Of a stretch of DNA of 64,000 nucleotides, positions 18,041 through 26,595 are shown one piece after another; within the stretch, counting starts at the first letter, position 1; each line of letters starts with the position of its first letter. The position numbers were made by a program, and so were the translations under genes. Source of the DNA: AP-15 sp963789025 (GTDB lineage: Bacteria; Pseudomonadota; Alphaproteobacteria; ATCC43930; CGMCC-115725); NCBI GenBank assembly GCA_963789025.1, contig CAWBIT010000002.1, positions 56,881-120,880 of the forward strand, in the 5' to 3' direction. The notes beneath the pieces were generated by a model that had not been told where the DNA came from, did no database searches, and worked only from the letters and a program-made list of their open reading frames with translations.

Positions 18041-18209
18041 TTCCCTGCCGTTTCCCTGCCGAGGCGCTTGGCAGGGAAATGCAATTCCCTGCCGCGTGCG
18101 TCGGGAATTTTCCATAACCACCTGAAGAAAAAAGAAATATCGACGGCGAGATTGGCGATTTTGCCGCTGGATTTGATTTTTTCCCTGAGTTTTCCCGTAT
18201 GGCAGGGAA
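18041..18209. repeat. Cluster of TTCCCTGCC / GGCAGGGAA motifs
   Basis: The 9-mer TTCCCTGCC occurs at 18041, 18052 and 18085; its complement GGCAGGGAA occurs at 18070 and 18201; and there is a near copy at 18181. The motifs are spaced 11-19 bases in the first group and can pair into alternative hairpins. The segment between carries no gene. Confidence 0.6.
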
Positions 18210-18254
18210 TGAGGCACGGCGCCGACCTTCGGGGAGATTCTATAAAAACGTGAA

Positions 18255-18715
18255 ACGACGGCACAGGTAGCCGAACGCGCGATCGCGGTTTGCGACAAAT
18301 ACCGCTTTCCGCCATACCGGGCGGGTATGCGGCTGTTGCTGGCCTGGGCGCGAGGCAAGGCCAGTTCGTGGAACACCGAACTGGTCGAGGAAGAAATCGC
18401 GCGAGCAGCGATTGTCAGTCCGATGTTCCAATATTTCCTCGGCGTCGGCGGCGAGGTGATGCTGGCTGCCGGCCATCGCGACCGTGCGATGGCGTTTTTC
18501 GACCGAGCGCTCACCAGCTATCAGGAGCCGGATGTCGGCCATCACCTGGCAAAATCTGGCGGCTGCGCGGAGGGTGCCTGCTGGCGCTCGACGGCGCCAA
18601 CAAGGATGAGGCTCGGCAAGCATTCGAGACCGCCCGGCGGATTGCTCGCCGACAAGGTGCCGTCATCTTCGAACGCCGCGCCGAAGCATCGCTTGTCGAG
18701 GTTGCGAATATTTGA
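18255..18715 (+). pseudogene. Remnant of a TPR-rich regulator C-terminus
   Basis: Two frames combine into one helical-repeat sequence. The first covers RFPPYRAGMRLLLAWARGKA to LTSYQEPDVG; the second resumes near 18545 with KIWRLRGGCLLALDGANKDE and ends RRAEASLVEVANI. This resembles the C-terminal TPR part of large ATPase/cyclase-type regulators, where a tetratricopeptide domain follows an AAA-like module. The upstream catalytic or DNA-binding part is missing and no start codon with a ribosome site is seen. Confidence 0.55.
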
Positions 18716-18835
18716 TCATTGAGCCGATTGAAGCGGCCGGCGCGTGAAGTACGAAGGGGGATTTCGGTTCGGGCGCAACAGCACGATGACCGTTCAAGCC
18801 AATGAAACCATGGCGATGATGGCTTCTTGAGCGAC

Positions 18836-21800
18836 TCAGGCGGTCTGACGCATTCGGGCAGCGCGGGCGAGGTCGACGGAGACGAGCTGGGAGATGCCGC
18901 GCTCGGCCATCGTCACGCCGAAGAGGCGATCGACGCGGGCCATTGTGATGCGGTGGTGCGTGACCACCAGAAAGCGGGTGCCGGTAGTGTCGGCGATCTC
19001 GCCGACGAGGCTGCAGAACCGGTCGATATTGGCGTCGTCGAGCGGGGCGTCGACTTCGTCCAGGACGCAGACCGGCGCCGGGTTGGTCAAGAAAGCCGCG
19101 AACAATAGCGCGAGCGCGGTCAGCGCCTGCTCGCCGCCCGACAACAGCGACAGGGATTGCAGCTTCTTGCCCGGCGGGCTCGCCATGATTTCGAGCCCGG
19201 CGGCGAGCGGGTCGTCATTGTCGACCAGACGCAATTGGGCCTTGCCGCCGCCGAACAGCTTCGTGAACAGCTCCGCGAAGTGGCGGTCGAGCTGCTCGAA
19301 GGCCGCCGTCAGCCGCTGGCGCACTTCGCGGTCGAGTGCGGCAATGCCGTGGCGCAGCCTGGCGATCGCTTCGGTCAAATCGGCACGCTCGCGCCGCAAT
19401 TCGGCGATCCGCATTTCGAGCTCGGCGGCCTCGGTTTCGGCCATCAGATTGACCGGGCCCATGCCGTCGCGCTCGCGGGTCAGGCGGTCCAGCCGGGCCG
19501 CGGTTTCGGCCGGATCGGCGGGGATTTTGTCCTCCGCAACGCCCGCGATTTCGGCGAGCGCCTCGGGTGCGACACCCATCCGCTCGCGGATATCGCGGGC
19601 GAGGTGGGCCACGGCCTCGTTTGCGCCGTCCCGCAACCCTTCGAGCCGCGCCAGGCGCTCGCGAGCCTCACCCAATGCGTGATCGGCCAGGCGCGAGGAT
19701 TCCGTGGCTTCGCGCAGCTGGCGCTCGCCGATGGCGAGCGCGTCGGCCGACCGACGGCAAGCCTCGGCAGCGCCCGCGATGGCGGCGCCGAGCGCCTCGC
19801 TCTCGGCGGCGATCATTGCCGGGCGCGCCGCCAAGCCGTCGATCTCCGCCTCCAACGCGCTGCGCCGTTCGATCAGCGCAATCTGCTGCGCGGCGGCATC
19901 CGTGCTGCGCTTACGCCACGCACGTTCCTCGAAGTCGATCGAGGACAGGCGCTCGCGGCGGCGCGCCGCTTCATGGGTGAGCCGCTCGATTGCCGCGCGC
20001 GCGTCCGCTTCGCGCCGGCGCGACGCAGACGCGGCAGAGCGCGCCTCGTCGAGCGCCGCGCGGGCCGATTTTGCCTCGGGGAGGGCCGCCAGGTCACCCT
20101 CGACCTCTTCCGCCTGCGCCTTCGCCTCGGCGAGATCGGCGCCGATCTTGTCGAGCAGGTCGGCCGCGGCGGCGAGCCGGGTTTGCGTGGTCAATTCCCG
20201 CCGGCTGATCTCGGCCTCCTCGGCGCGCGCCCGCGCCAGCGCCGCCTCTGCGTCGGACAGCCCCTGGCGAGCCGATCTGCCGGCCTCGGTTGCATGTTGA
20301 CGCTCGGCACGCGCCGCGGCGGCGCCGCTCTCGGCCGTCACAGCCGAAGTCTTCAGGGTGGCGATCTCGCGTTCCAGCACGGCGAGGCGGTTGCGATGCC
20401 GCAAATGCTCGGCGGCAATGGACGGACCGCAGCCGAGCGAGACGAACCCGTCCCAACGCCACAGACGACCCTGACGGTCCACCAGCCGCTGGCCCGGCGC
20501 CAGGCTCGGCTGGAGGCGGCGCCCGGTCTCCTCATCGTCGACCAAGCCCGCCTGCGCGAGGCTGCGCGCGAGAGCAGGCGGAGCGTCGACGGCTTCGCCC
20601 AACGGGCAAGCGCCCTCGGGCAAGGCAGCGCAGCCATGCTCGTCCCCGCTGAGATCGACCCAGAAGCGGGCGGCGTCTCCGTCCTCGCCATTCGCCAGCG
20701 GCGCCTGAAGTTCATCACCAAACGCGGCGCCGATTGCGGCCTCGAAACCAGGCGCGACCCGCAGCGCCGCCAGGATCGGCGGCGCCTCGCTCGTATCCGG
20801 CAGCGGTGCAAGCAGCCTGCGCAATCCCTCCGCCTCTGCGGTGAGCCGAGCGAGACGAGTATCGACCTGGCGCGCGGTATCGAGCGCCGTCTGCTCGCCG
20901 GCGAGCCGGTTTGCGAGCTCGACCTCGGCCGCTTCGACAATCGCGCGACATTGCTCGACCCGCGCTTCAGCCTCCGTCACAGCGGCAGCGGCAGCGATCA
21001 CCGCCTCGGGCGCAACCAGCGCCGCAGCGAGTCCGGCGCGCTGCCGCTCGGCTTCGGCGCGGCGCGCCTCCAGCCGGGCGCGTTGTTCTTCGAGATCCAT
21101 TCGGCGCCGCTCTAGGGTGACGCGGCGCGCCCCGGCGGCCGCGACGGCTTCCGTCTCGCGCTGCAGCACCGCCTCCGCCTCAGCCAGGCAAGCGCCCGCC
21201 TCGCGCAACCCAGCTTCGGCGAATTCCCGGCCCGGACCATCCGCCGCCTCGGCCCGGGTGAGCGCGTCCTGCTCTTCGGATAGCCGGTTCAGCGACGCCT
21301 GCGCCTCGGCCAGGTGGGACTCCTCGCGTTCGAGATCGGCGGAGAGTTGCGCGAGCCGCCGCTCCCCCTCGCGCCGCGCAGCGAGCACCCGCTGCAATTC
21401 CTGCTCGAGCGCGCTGCGCGAATTGGTCTGCCGCTGCAATTCGGCAGCGGCCGCCGCTTCAGCCACCCTGAGAGGCGGCAGCGCCGCTTCGGCGACATCG
21501 CGACCCCGTACTCCGGCAACAGCGTGTTCGGTCGCTTCCGCGACGATGCGCTCGGTTGCCCGATGCTCGGCGGAGCTACGCTCGGCCTCTGCCTCGGCTG
21601 CCAGCCAGCGGGCGTGGAACAACAGCGCCTCGGTCCGCCGGATTTGCTCGGCGAGGCGGCGGTAGCGCTGTGCCTGGCGCGCCTGCTTTCGCAAAACCTC
21701 GAACTGGACCTCGATCGTCGCAATCACGTCGTCGAGCCGTTCGAGGTTCTCCTCGGCAGCGTCGAGTTTCAGTTCGGTCTCGCGGCGGCGTGCGTGAAGC

Positions 21801-22315
21801 CCGGCGGTGCCGGCGGCCTCTTCGAGCAGGAGCCGCCGTTCGACCGGTTTCGCGTCGATCAGTGAGGCGACGCGGCCCTGGCTCACCATCGCGCCGGAAT
21901 GGGCGCCGCTCGCGGCATCGGAGAACAGCAGCTGGACGTCACGCGCCCGCACTTCGCGCCCGTTGGCGCGGTAGGTCGAGCCGCCGCCGCGTTCGATCCG
22001 CCGGACGACCTCGATTTCCGCGCGGTCATTGAAGGCGAACGGCGCGTCGCGGCTGCTGTTGTCGAGGGTCAGCGCGACTTCGGCGATGTTGCGGGCGGGT
22101 CTTGCCGTCGTCCCGGCGAAGATCACATCGTCCATCTCTCCGCCGCGCAGGCGTCTGGCCGAGGTTTCCCCCATCACCCAGCGCAGCGCCTCGACCAAGT
22201 TCGATTTGCCGCAACCGTTCGGCCCGACAATCCCGGTGAGGCCCGGCTCGAGCGCCAATTCCGTCGCGTCGACAAAGGATTTGAACCCGACCAGGCGGAG
22301 CCGGCAAACCTGCAT
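18836..22315 (-). CDS. smc: Chromosome segregation protein SMC
   Basis: An 1159-residue SMC ATPase, the condensin core that compacts and resolves newly replicated DNA and is loaded at ParB-parS. The N-terminal head has Walker A in GIVGPNGCGKSNLVEALRW. Long alanine- and glutamate-rich coiled coils follow on both sides of a hinge (about residues 500-620, with PILAALRVAPGFEAAIGAAF). The C-terminal head has the ABC signature SLLSGGEQALTALALLFA and Walker B VCVLDEVDAPLDDANI. The length is usual. It is last in the minus-strand series dciA - DsbA-like - smc. Confidence 0.98.
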   Translation of the reverse strand: MQVCRLRLVGFKSFVDATELALEPGLTGIVGPNGCGKSNLVEALRWVMGETSARRLRGGEMDDVIFAGTTARPARNIAEVALTLDNSSRDAPFAFNDRAEIEVVRRIERGGGSTYRANGREVRARDVQLLFSDAASGAHSGAMVSQGRVASLIDAKPVERRLLLEEAAGTAGLHARRRETELKLDAAEENLERLDDVIATIEVQFEVLRKQARQAQRYRRLAEQIRRTEALLFHARWLAAEAEAERSSAEHRATERIVAEATEHAVAGVRGRDVAEAALPPLRVAEAAAAAELQRQTNSRSALEQELQRVLAARREGERRLAQLSADLEREESHLAEAQASLNRLSEEQDALTRAEAADGPGREFAEAGLREAGACLAEAEAVLQRETEAVAAAGARRVTLERRRMDLEEQRARLEARRAEAERQRAGLAAALVAPEAVIAAAAAVTEAEARVEQCRAIVEAAEVELANRLAGEQTALDTARQVDTRLARLTAEAEGLRRLLAPLPDTSEAPPILAALRVAPGFEAAIGAAFGDELQAPLANGEDGDAARFWVDLSGDEHGCAALPEGACPLGEAVDAPPALARSLAQAGLVDDEETGRRLQPSLAPGQRLVDRQGRLWRWDGFVSLGCGPSIAAEHLRHRNRLAVLEREIATLKTSAVTAESGAAAARAERQHATEAGRSARQGLSDAEAALARARAEEAEISRRELTTQTRLAAAADLLDKIGADLAEAKAQAEEVEGDLAALPEAKSARAALDEARSAASASRRREADARAAIERLTHEAARRRERLSSIDFEERAWRKRSTDAAAQQIALIERRSALEAEIDGLAARPAMIAAESEALGAAIAGAAEACRRSADALAIGERQLREATESSRLADHALGEARERLARLEGLRDGANEAVAHLARDIRERMGVAPEALAEIAGVAEDKIPADPAETAARLDRLTRERDGMGPVNLMAETEAAELEMRIAELRRERADLTEAIARLRHGIAALDREVRQRLTAAFEQLDRHFAELFTKLFGGGKAQLRLVDNDDPLAAGLEIMASPPGKKLQSLSLLSGGEQALTALALLFAAFLTNPAPVCVLDEVDAPLDDANIDRFCSLVGEIADTTGTRFLVVTHHRITMARVDRLFGVTMAERGISQLVSVDLARAARMRQTA

Positions 22316-22359
22316 CAGAGAACCGCCAAGTCCAGTCGCCTAACGCCCCTCAGCATCGT

Positions 22360-23001
22360 TCACGACTTGGCCGCCAGCCCCGACAGCACCTTGTCGAAAT
22401 CTTCGACGGTCGGAGCGCCAGTGAATTTGGTGCCGTTGATGAAGAATGTCGGGGTCGAGTTGACGTCGAGCTCTTTCGACGCGATCAGGCGGCCCTCGAC
22501 GATCTTGTTTTCGAGAGCGGTGTTCTTGAGGCAGTTGTCGAACTCTTCCCGGCTCATGCCGCCGAGCTTGACCAGCCGGGCAAGGGCGTCGCGATAGTCG
22601 CGCGCCGTCACCCACTTGTCCTGCGCCCCGAAGAACATGTCGGTGTAAGCATAAAACCGGTCCGGCGGTGCACAGCGCGCAATCATCGCCGCCCGCAGCG
22701 CCGGCTCATCCAGCGGGTAGTCGCGCAACACCAATTTGGCTTTCCCGGTGTCGATCCACTTCTTCTTGAGCTCGGGAAGAACGTCGTTTGTGAAGTGGGC
22801 GCAATGGGGGCAAGTCAGCGAGGCGTATTCGACAATCGTGATCGGCGCGTCGGGATTGCCGAGAATCCGATCATCCTTGGTGAGCGCCAGCACAGTCTGC
22901 GCCTCGGCGAGCAACGGGTGCGGCGCGGCGGCCGGCACCGGTTCCGGCGGAACCAGGACGATGCTTACAACCCCGAGCAGGGCAAACCAGATCTTCTTCA
23001 T
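22360..23001 (-). CDS. DsbA family thiol-disulfide oxidoreductase (periplasmic)
   Basis: A 213-residue thioredoxin-fold protein with an N-terminal signal peptide (MKKIWFALLGVVSIVLVPPE) and the redox motif CPHC in EYASLTCPHCAHFTNDV. The C-terminal cis-proline region is STPTFFINGTKFTGAPTVED. It probably forms or exchanges disulfides in the periplasm. In alphaproteobacteria this gene is commonly found between the dciA (DUF721) gene and smc, as here. The longer frame to 23406 is antisense to dciA-coding sense and was rejected in favour of ATG 23001, which has an AGGAG upstream. Confidence 0.92.
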   Translation of the reverse strand: MKKIWFALLGVVSIVLVPPEPVPAAAPHPLLAEAQTVLALTKDDRILGNPDAPITIVEYASLTCPHCAHFTNDVLPELKKKWIDTGKAKLVLRDYPLDEPALRAAMIARCAPPDRFYAYTDMFFGAQDKWVTARDYRDALARLVKLGGMSREEFDNCLKNTALENKIVEGRLIASKELDVNSTPTFFINGTKFTGAPTVEDFDKVLSGLAAKS

Positions 23002-23054
23002 AACGGGCTCCTTACTACCATATTTAGATATTCGCAATGGGTGCGATTGGCGGC

Positions 23055-23582
23055 TCAGCGTTGCCCCCCGCTGACCGCTCTGCCCAGCTGGGCAAGTGCC
23101 GCCCGCAGATCCAGGTCGGCGATGTCGGAGAGGCGCTGATCGAGGGCCTTCGCCTCGCCCTCCGAGAGCGGAGGGATGACGGGCCTGGTGACCCCCGACG
23201 CGAGCGGCAATGGGCCCTGCACGAGCGCCAGGCGAGTCACGACGGCTCGGCCGAAAAACAGATTGATGCGTTCGATGATAAGCGGCGCACGGTGTTGCAG
23301 CTCGAGCGCGGCGCCGGGTCCGGTGCGCAGCTTCAGGACACCGTCGCGCCCAAGGGTGGCCGGCCAACTCACCTCCGCCCAATCCGGACCGACAATCGCG
23401 GGCCACTCCGCCTTGAGGCGGACGAGGATGCCGCCGCCGCGGCGTGCGACAATCGGTACAGTCAGTTTCGAGACGGCGACGCCGACCGCGCGAAAGCCCC
23501 GGTACTGGCGCTCGGGGTGCTCGCGCTCAGCTGTCGGCCCGGTTACCTTTGCCGCGCCGCGCCGTCGAGTGGTCCTGTCCAT
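23055..23582 (-). CDS. dciA: DciA/DUF721 family protein
   Basis: A 175-residue protein of the DUF721 family. DciA is the ancestral helicase operator that helps load replicative helicase DnaB in bacteria lacking DnaC. The conserved core is VRLKAEWPAIVGPDWAEVSW, ending with a KH-like basic domain (LELQHRAPLIIERINLFFG). The ATG at 23582 shares two bases with the divergent mutY ATG (23581), so neither gene has room for its own leader outside the other's coding sequence. The frame extends further to 23633, so a longer start is possible. Confidence 0.82.
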   Translation of the reverse strand: MDRTTRRRGAAKVTGPTAEREHPERQYRGFRAVGVAVSKLTVPIVARRGGGILVRLKAEWPAIVGPDWAEVSWPATLGRDGVLKLRTGPGAALELQHRAPLIIERINLFFGRAVVTRLALVQGPLPLASGVTRPVIPPLSEGEAKALDQRLSDIADLDLRAALAQLGRAVSGGQR

Positions 23583-24654
23583 GCCGCGTTTCCAATCCGC
23601 AATACCTTCGTCATCGGGCACCCCCGATCCCACAGCGCTCCTGCTTTGGTATGACCGCCACCGCCGCGCGCTGCCGTGGCGCGCCCCCGCCGGCGTCCGA
23701 CCCGACCCTTACCGCGTCTGGCTCAGCGAAATCATGCTGCAGCAGACGACGGTAGCGACTGTCGGCTCATATTTCGACCAATTCGTGGCACGCTGGCCCG
23801 ATGTTTCGGCGCTCGCCGCGGCATCGCTCGACGAGGTGCTTCAGGTCTGGCAGGGGCTCGGTTATTACGCGCGCGCCCGCAACCTGCATGCCTGCGCACG
23901 CGCCGTCGTCGAGCGCCATAATGGCAGGTTCCCCGACGAACCTGCAGCGTTGCGTGCACTGCCTGGGATCGGGGCGTACAGCGCAGCGGCGATTGCCGCT
24001 ATCGCGTTCGATCGACGGACCGCTGCAATCGACGGCAATGTCGAACGTGTCGTCGCCCGGCTTTATGCGGTGCTCGAACCCCTTCCTGCGGCAAAACCGC
24101 GCCTCAGGGCGCTCGCCGCGGCATTGGTGCCGGAGGAGCGGGCCGGCGATTTCGCGCAAGCCTTGATGGATCTCGGCGCCACGATCTGTACCCCGCGGCG
24201 GGCGCGTTGCGTCCTCTGCCCGTGGCGCGCCTGTTGCGCCGCAGCCGCGGCGGGCTTGGCCGACGCGATTCCGGCACGGACCGAGAAGCCGGAGCGGCCG
24301 TCGCGCTATGGGGTTGCGTTCTGGCTCACTCGCAGCGACGGAGCGGTGCTGCTGCGCCGCCGCCCGGAGAAGGGCTTGCTCGGCGGCATGATCGAAATCC
24401 CGTCGACGCCGTGGCGCAGCGAACCTTGGACACTCGACCAGGCGATCGAGGTTGCCCCGGCAGCTGCGGACTGGGCGCCGCTGCCGGGCACGGTGCGCCA
24501 CGGGTTCACCCATTTTCGCCTCGAGCTCGCGATCATCGCCGGGAATGGCGAGGCGGATGGGGTATGGAGCCGGGTCGACCGCCTCGGCGACCACGCCCTG
24601 CCGACCCTGATGAAAAAGGTGGCGCGACACGCCGTCTCGGCGCTGGCCGCCTAG
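23581..24654 (+). CDS. mutY: A/G-specific adenine glycosylase MutY
   Basis: A 357-residue base-excision enzyme removing adenine opposite 8-oxoguanine. The catalytic glutamate is in LSEIMLQQTTVATV, the helix-hairpin-helix in LPGIGAYSAAAIAAIAF, and the catalytic aspartate in AAIDGNVERVVARL. The 4Fe-4S cluster ligands show the classical C-x6-C-x2-C-x5-C spacing (CTPRRARCVLCPWRACC). A C-terminal NUDIX-like domain for 8-oxoG recognition (YGVAFWLTRSDGAVLLRRRP) is complete. The start codon overlaps that of divergent dciA; the stop overlaps convergent rnhB by four bases. Confidence 0.97.
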   Translation: MPRFQSAIPSSSGTPDPTALLLWYDRHRRALPWRAPAGVRPDPYRVWLSEIMLQQTTVATVGSYFDQFVARWPDVSALAAASLDEVLQVWQGLGYYARARNLHACARAVVERHNGRFPDEPAALRALPGIGAYSAAAIAAIAFDRRTAAIDGNVERVVARLYAVLEPLPAAKPRLRALAAALVPEERAGDFAQALMDLGATICTPRRARCVLCPWRACCAAAAAGLADAIPARTEKPERPSRYGVAFWLTRSDGAVLLRRRPEKGLLGGMIEIPSTPWRSEPWTLDQAIEVAPAAADWAPLPGTVRHGFTHFRLELAIIAGNGEADGVWSRVDRLGDHALPTLMKKVARHAVSALAA

Positions 24655-25331
24655 AGTGGGTGGGCCGCCGGCGATTCCGGCTCCGGCTCGGCGAACAACG
24701 GCAGTTCCGCATCGCCGGTGATCGCCAGGCGGACCGGTGCGAAGGAGCGCCGGTGATGACGGGTCACCCCGAATCGGCGAATCGCCTCGCCATGTTCCGG
24801 TGTCGCGTAGCCGACATTGGTGCTCCATCCATAGACCGGATAGCGTGGCGCGAGGCCGCGCATGATGCGGTCGCGGGTCACTTTGGCAATGACGGAAGCG
24901 GCGGCGATCGAGAAGCTGAGGGCATCTCCGTCGATGACCGTCTGCACGGTGCAATCGACCGGCGGAGCGATATTGCCGTCGACCAGTGCGATATCCGGAC
25001 GGACCCCGAGTACTGCGACGGCGCGCGCCATCGCCAATAGGGCGGCGCGCAGAATGTTGATGCGGTCGATTTCGGCGACACTCGCCGCGCCGACCCCGAT
25101 ATGCGCGGTCCCGCGAGCGGCGCATCGCCGCAATGCGGCGTAGCAGGCTTCGCGTTCCTCGATGGTCAGCACCTTCGAATCGTCGAGCCCGTCGCGCAAC
25201 GATTTCGGGAAGCGGCGGTGATCGAGAACCACCGCCGCGGCGACCACCGGCCCGGCAAGCGGTCCGCGCCCGGCCTCGTCGATGCCGCAGACCAGCCCCG
25301 TGCAGCGCCGTTCGATCTTGAAATCCGGCAT
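24651..25331 (-). CDS. rnhB: Ribonuclease HII
   Basis: A 226-residue RNase HII that nicks RNA-DNA hybrids and single ribonucleotides in DNA. The catalytic Asp-Glu pair is in GIDEAGRGPLAGPVVAAAV, further acidic residues in ALVDGN and a conserved ASVIAKVTRDRIM segment. ATG 25331 (MPDFKIERR) fits the family; the frame is open to 25361. Overlaps the convergent mutY end by four bases. Confidence 0.95.
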   Translation of the reverse strand: MPDFKIERRCTGLVCGIDEAGRGPLAGPVVAAAVVLDHRRFPKSLRDGLDDSKVLTIEEREACYAALRRCAARGTAHIGVGAASVAEIDRINILRAALLAMARAVAVLGVRPDIALVDGNIAPPVDCTVQTVIDGDALSFSIAAASVIAKVTRDRIMRGLAPRYPVYGWSTNVGYATPEHGEAIRRFGVTRHHRRSFAPVRLAITGDAELPLFAEPEPESPAAHPL

Positions 25332-25676
25332 CGCCCTCTCCCCCGGCGCCTTGTGCCACAAAATGTCTCAGCGGGGCAAGGCGGCTCGGCTTGTGCTAGT
25401 GTCTCAGCTTGAATTTCCGCAATGGGTGGAAACCACCCCTTCAATTCGAGCAGACCGAATGGCCGAGAAGCGCCGATAACCGTCATTCGTCGAATAGCAA
25501 GCAATCGGCCAGGTTCAACCCTAGAACGAACCCGCTCTCGCGGGAGGGTGCGTGGATCATCGCCAGTGCGTTTTTGGCGGTGCTGGTGAGTGCGTGAACG
25601 TAAGGCGTGACTAGCGGGGCATCCGATCCCGAGCATCGAAGGTCCAGCAACCTTCGGCTTGAGAGAGGAGCCCACG
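25332..25676. other. Spacer holding the left end of the IS91-type element
   Basis: No gene is seen. A perfect hairpin, CGAAGGT / ACCTTCG with a six-base loop, lies at 25637-25656 just before the recombinase ATG and may belong to the terminal structure that IS91-type elements use for rolling-circle transfer. The exact insertion point cannot be fixed without an empty-site comparison. Confidence 0.4.
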
Positions 25677-26585
25677 ATGACCTCCCATCCTACCGACCGG
25701 CCCGTCAGCGCGCTGCGGGCGCGCATGATCGAGGACATGAGGGTGCGCGCCTTCACCGAGAAGACGCGCAACGACTACGTTCGCAACGTACGGGCCTTCG
25801 CGGCCTTCATCGGCCGGTCGCCCGATACGGCGACGGCGGAGGATCTGCGCCGCTTTCAGCTGCACCAGACACAGACCGGCATGCAGCCGCCGAGCGTCAA
25901 CAGTGCGGTCGCGGCCCTGCGCTTCTTTTTCACCGTGACGCTCGACCGGCCGGACCTCGCCCGGCGGCTCACGATCGTGCGCGAACCGCGCCGGTTGCCG
26001 GCGGTGCTGAGCGTCGAGGAGGTCACGCTGCTGCTCCAGGCGGCGCCTGGGCCGAAGTACAAGGCAGCGCTGGCCACTGCCTACGGCGCCGGACTGCGCG
26101 TCTCCGAAGTGGTCGCGCTGAAGGTCGGCGACATCGATTCCGAGCGCATGCTGCTGCGGGTCGAGCAGGGCAAAGGCCGCAAGGATCGCAACGCCATGTT
26201 GTCGCCGCAGCTGCTCCAAGTGCTGCGCGCCTGGTGGTCGGAGGGCCGGCGCCTGGGCGTTCTACTGCCGCGAGGCTGGCTCTTTCCGGGCCGCAATCCA
26301 GTCGAACCGCTCTCGACCCGCCAGCTCAACCGCGCCGTCCATGCTGCTGCCGAGGCCGCCGGGATCAAGAAGCGAGTGTCGCCGCACACGCTGCGGCACA
26401 GCTTTGCCACCCACCTGCTGGAACAGGACACCGATATCCGTGTCATCCAGGTGCTGCTCGGCCACGCCAAGCTCGACACCACGGCTCTTTATACGCGCGT
26501 CGCCACTACCACGATCCGCAACGTGACCAGCCCGCTCGACCGCCTCGCACCGCTGCCTGTGGGGAGGCCGAGACCCGGAGTGTAG
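25677..26585 (+). CDS. Tyrosine recombinase associated with IS91-type element
   Basis: A 302-residue phage-integrase family recombinase. The N-terminal SAM-like DNA-binding domain (FTEKTRNDYVRNVRAFAAFI) precedes the catalytic domain with arginine I in AYGAGLRVSEVVAL, the HxxR box in SPHTLRHSFATHLLEQ, and the second histidine and nucleophile in LLGHAKLDTTALYTRV. All catalytic residues are present. ATG 25677 follows GAGAGGAG. Its role in the element is unclear; it may resolve intermediates. The stop lies ten bases before the transposase start. Confidence 0.93.
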   Translation: MTSHPTDRPVSALRARMIEDMRVRAFTEKTRNDYVRNVRAFAAFIGRSPDTATAEDLRRFQLHQTQTGMQPPSVNSAVAALRFFFTVTLDRPDLARRLTIVREPRRLPAVLSVEEVTLLLQAAPGPKYKAALATAYGAGLRVSEVVALKVGDIDSERMLLRVEQGKGRKDRNAMLSPQLLQVLRAWWSEGRRLGVLLPRGWLFPGRNPVEPLSTRQLNRAVHAAAEAAGIKKRVSPHTLRHSFATHLLEQDTDIRVIQVLLGHAKLDTTALYTRVATTTIRNVTSPLDRLAPLPVGRPRPGV

Positions 26586-26595
26586 CCCGGCGGCG

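Noticed and set aside
18041..18209. CRISPR array
   Set aside because: The 9-base motif occurs in both orientations with irregular spacing and no cas genes are present.
19157..21115. 652-codon plus-strand frame opposite smc
   Set aside because: It is the antisense shadow of the SMC coiled-coil region; composition is arginine/proline/alanine-biased and no domain is visible.
23767..25359. 530-codon minus-strand frame over mutY and rnhB
   Set aside because: It overlaps two confidently assigned genes and has an arginine-rich shadow composition.
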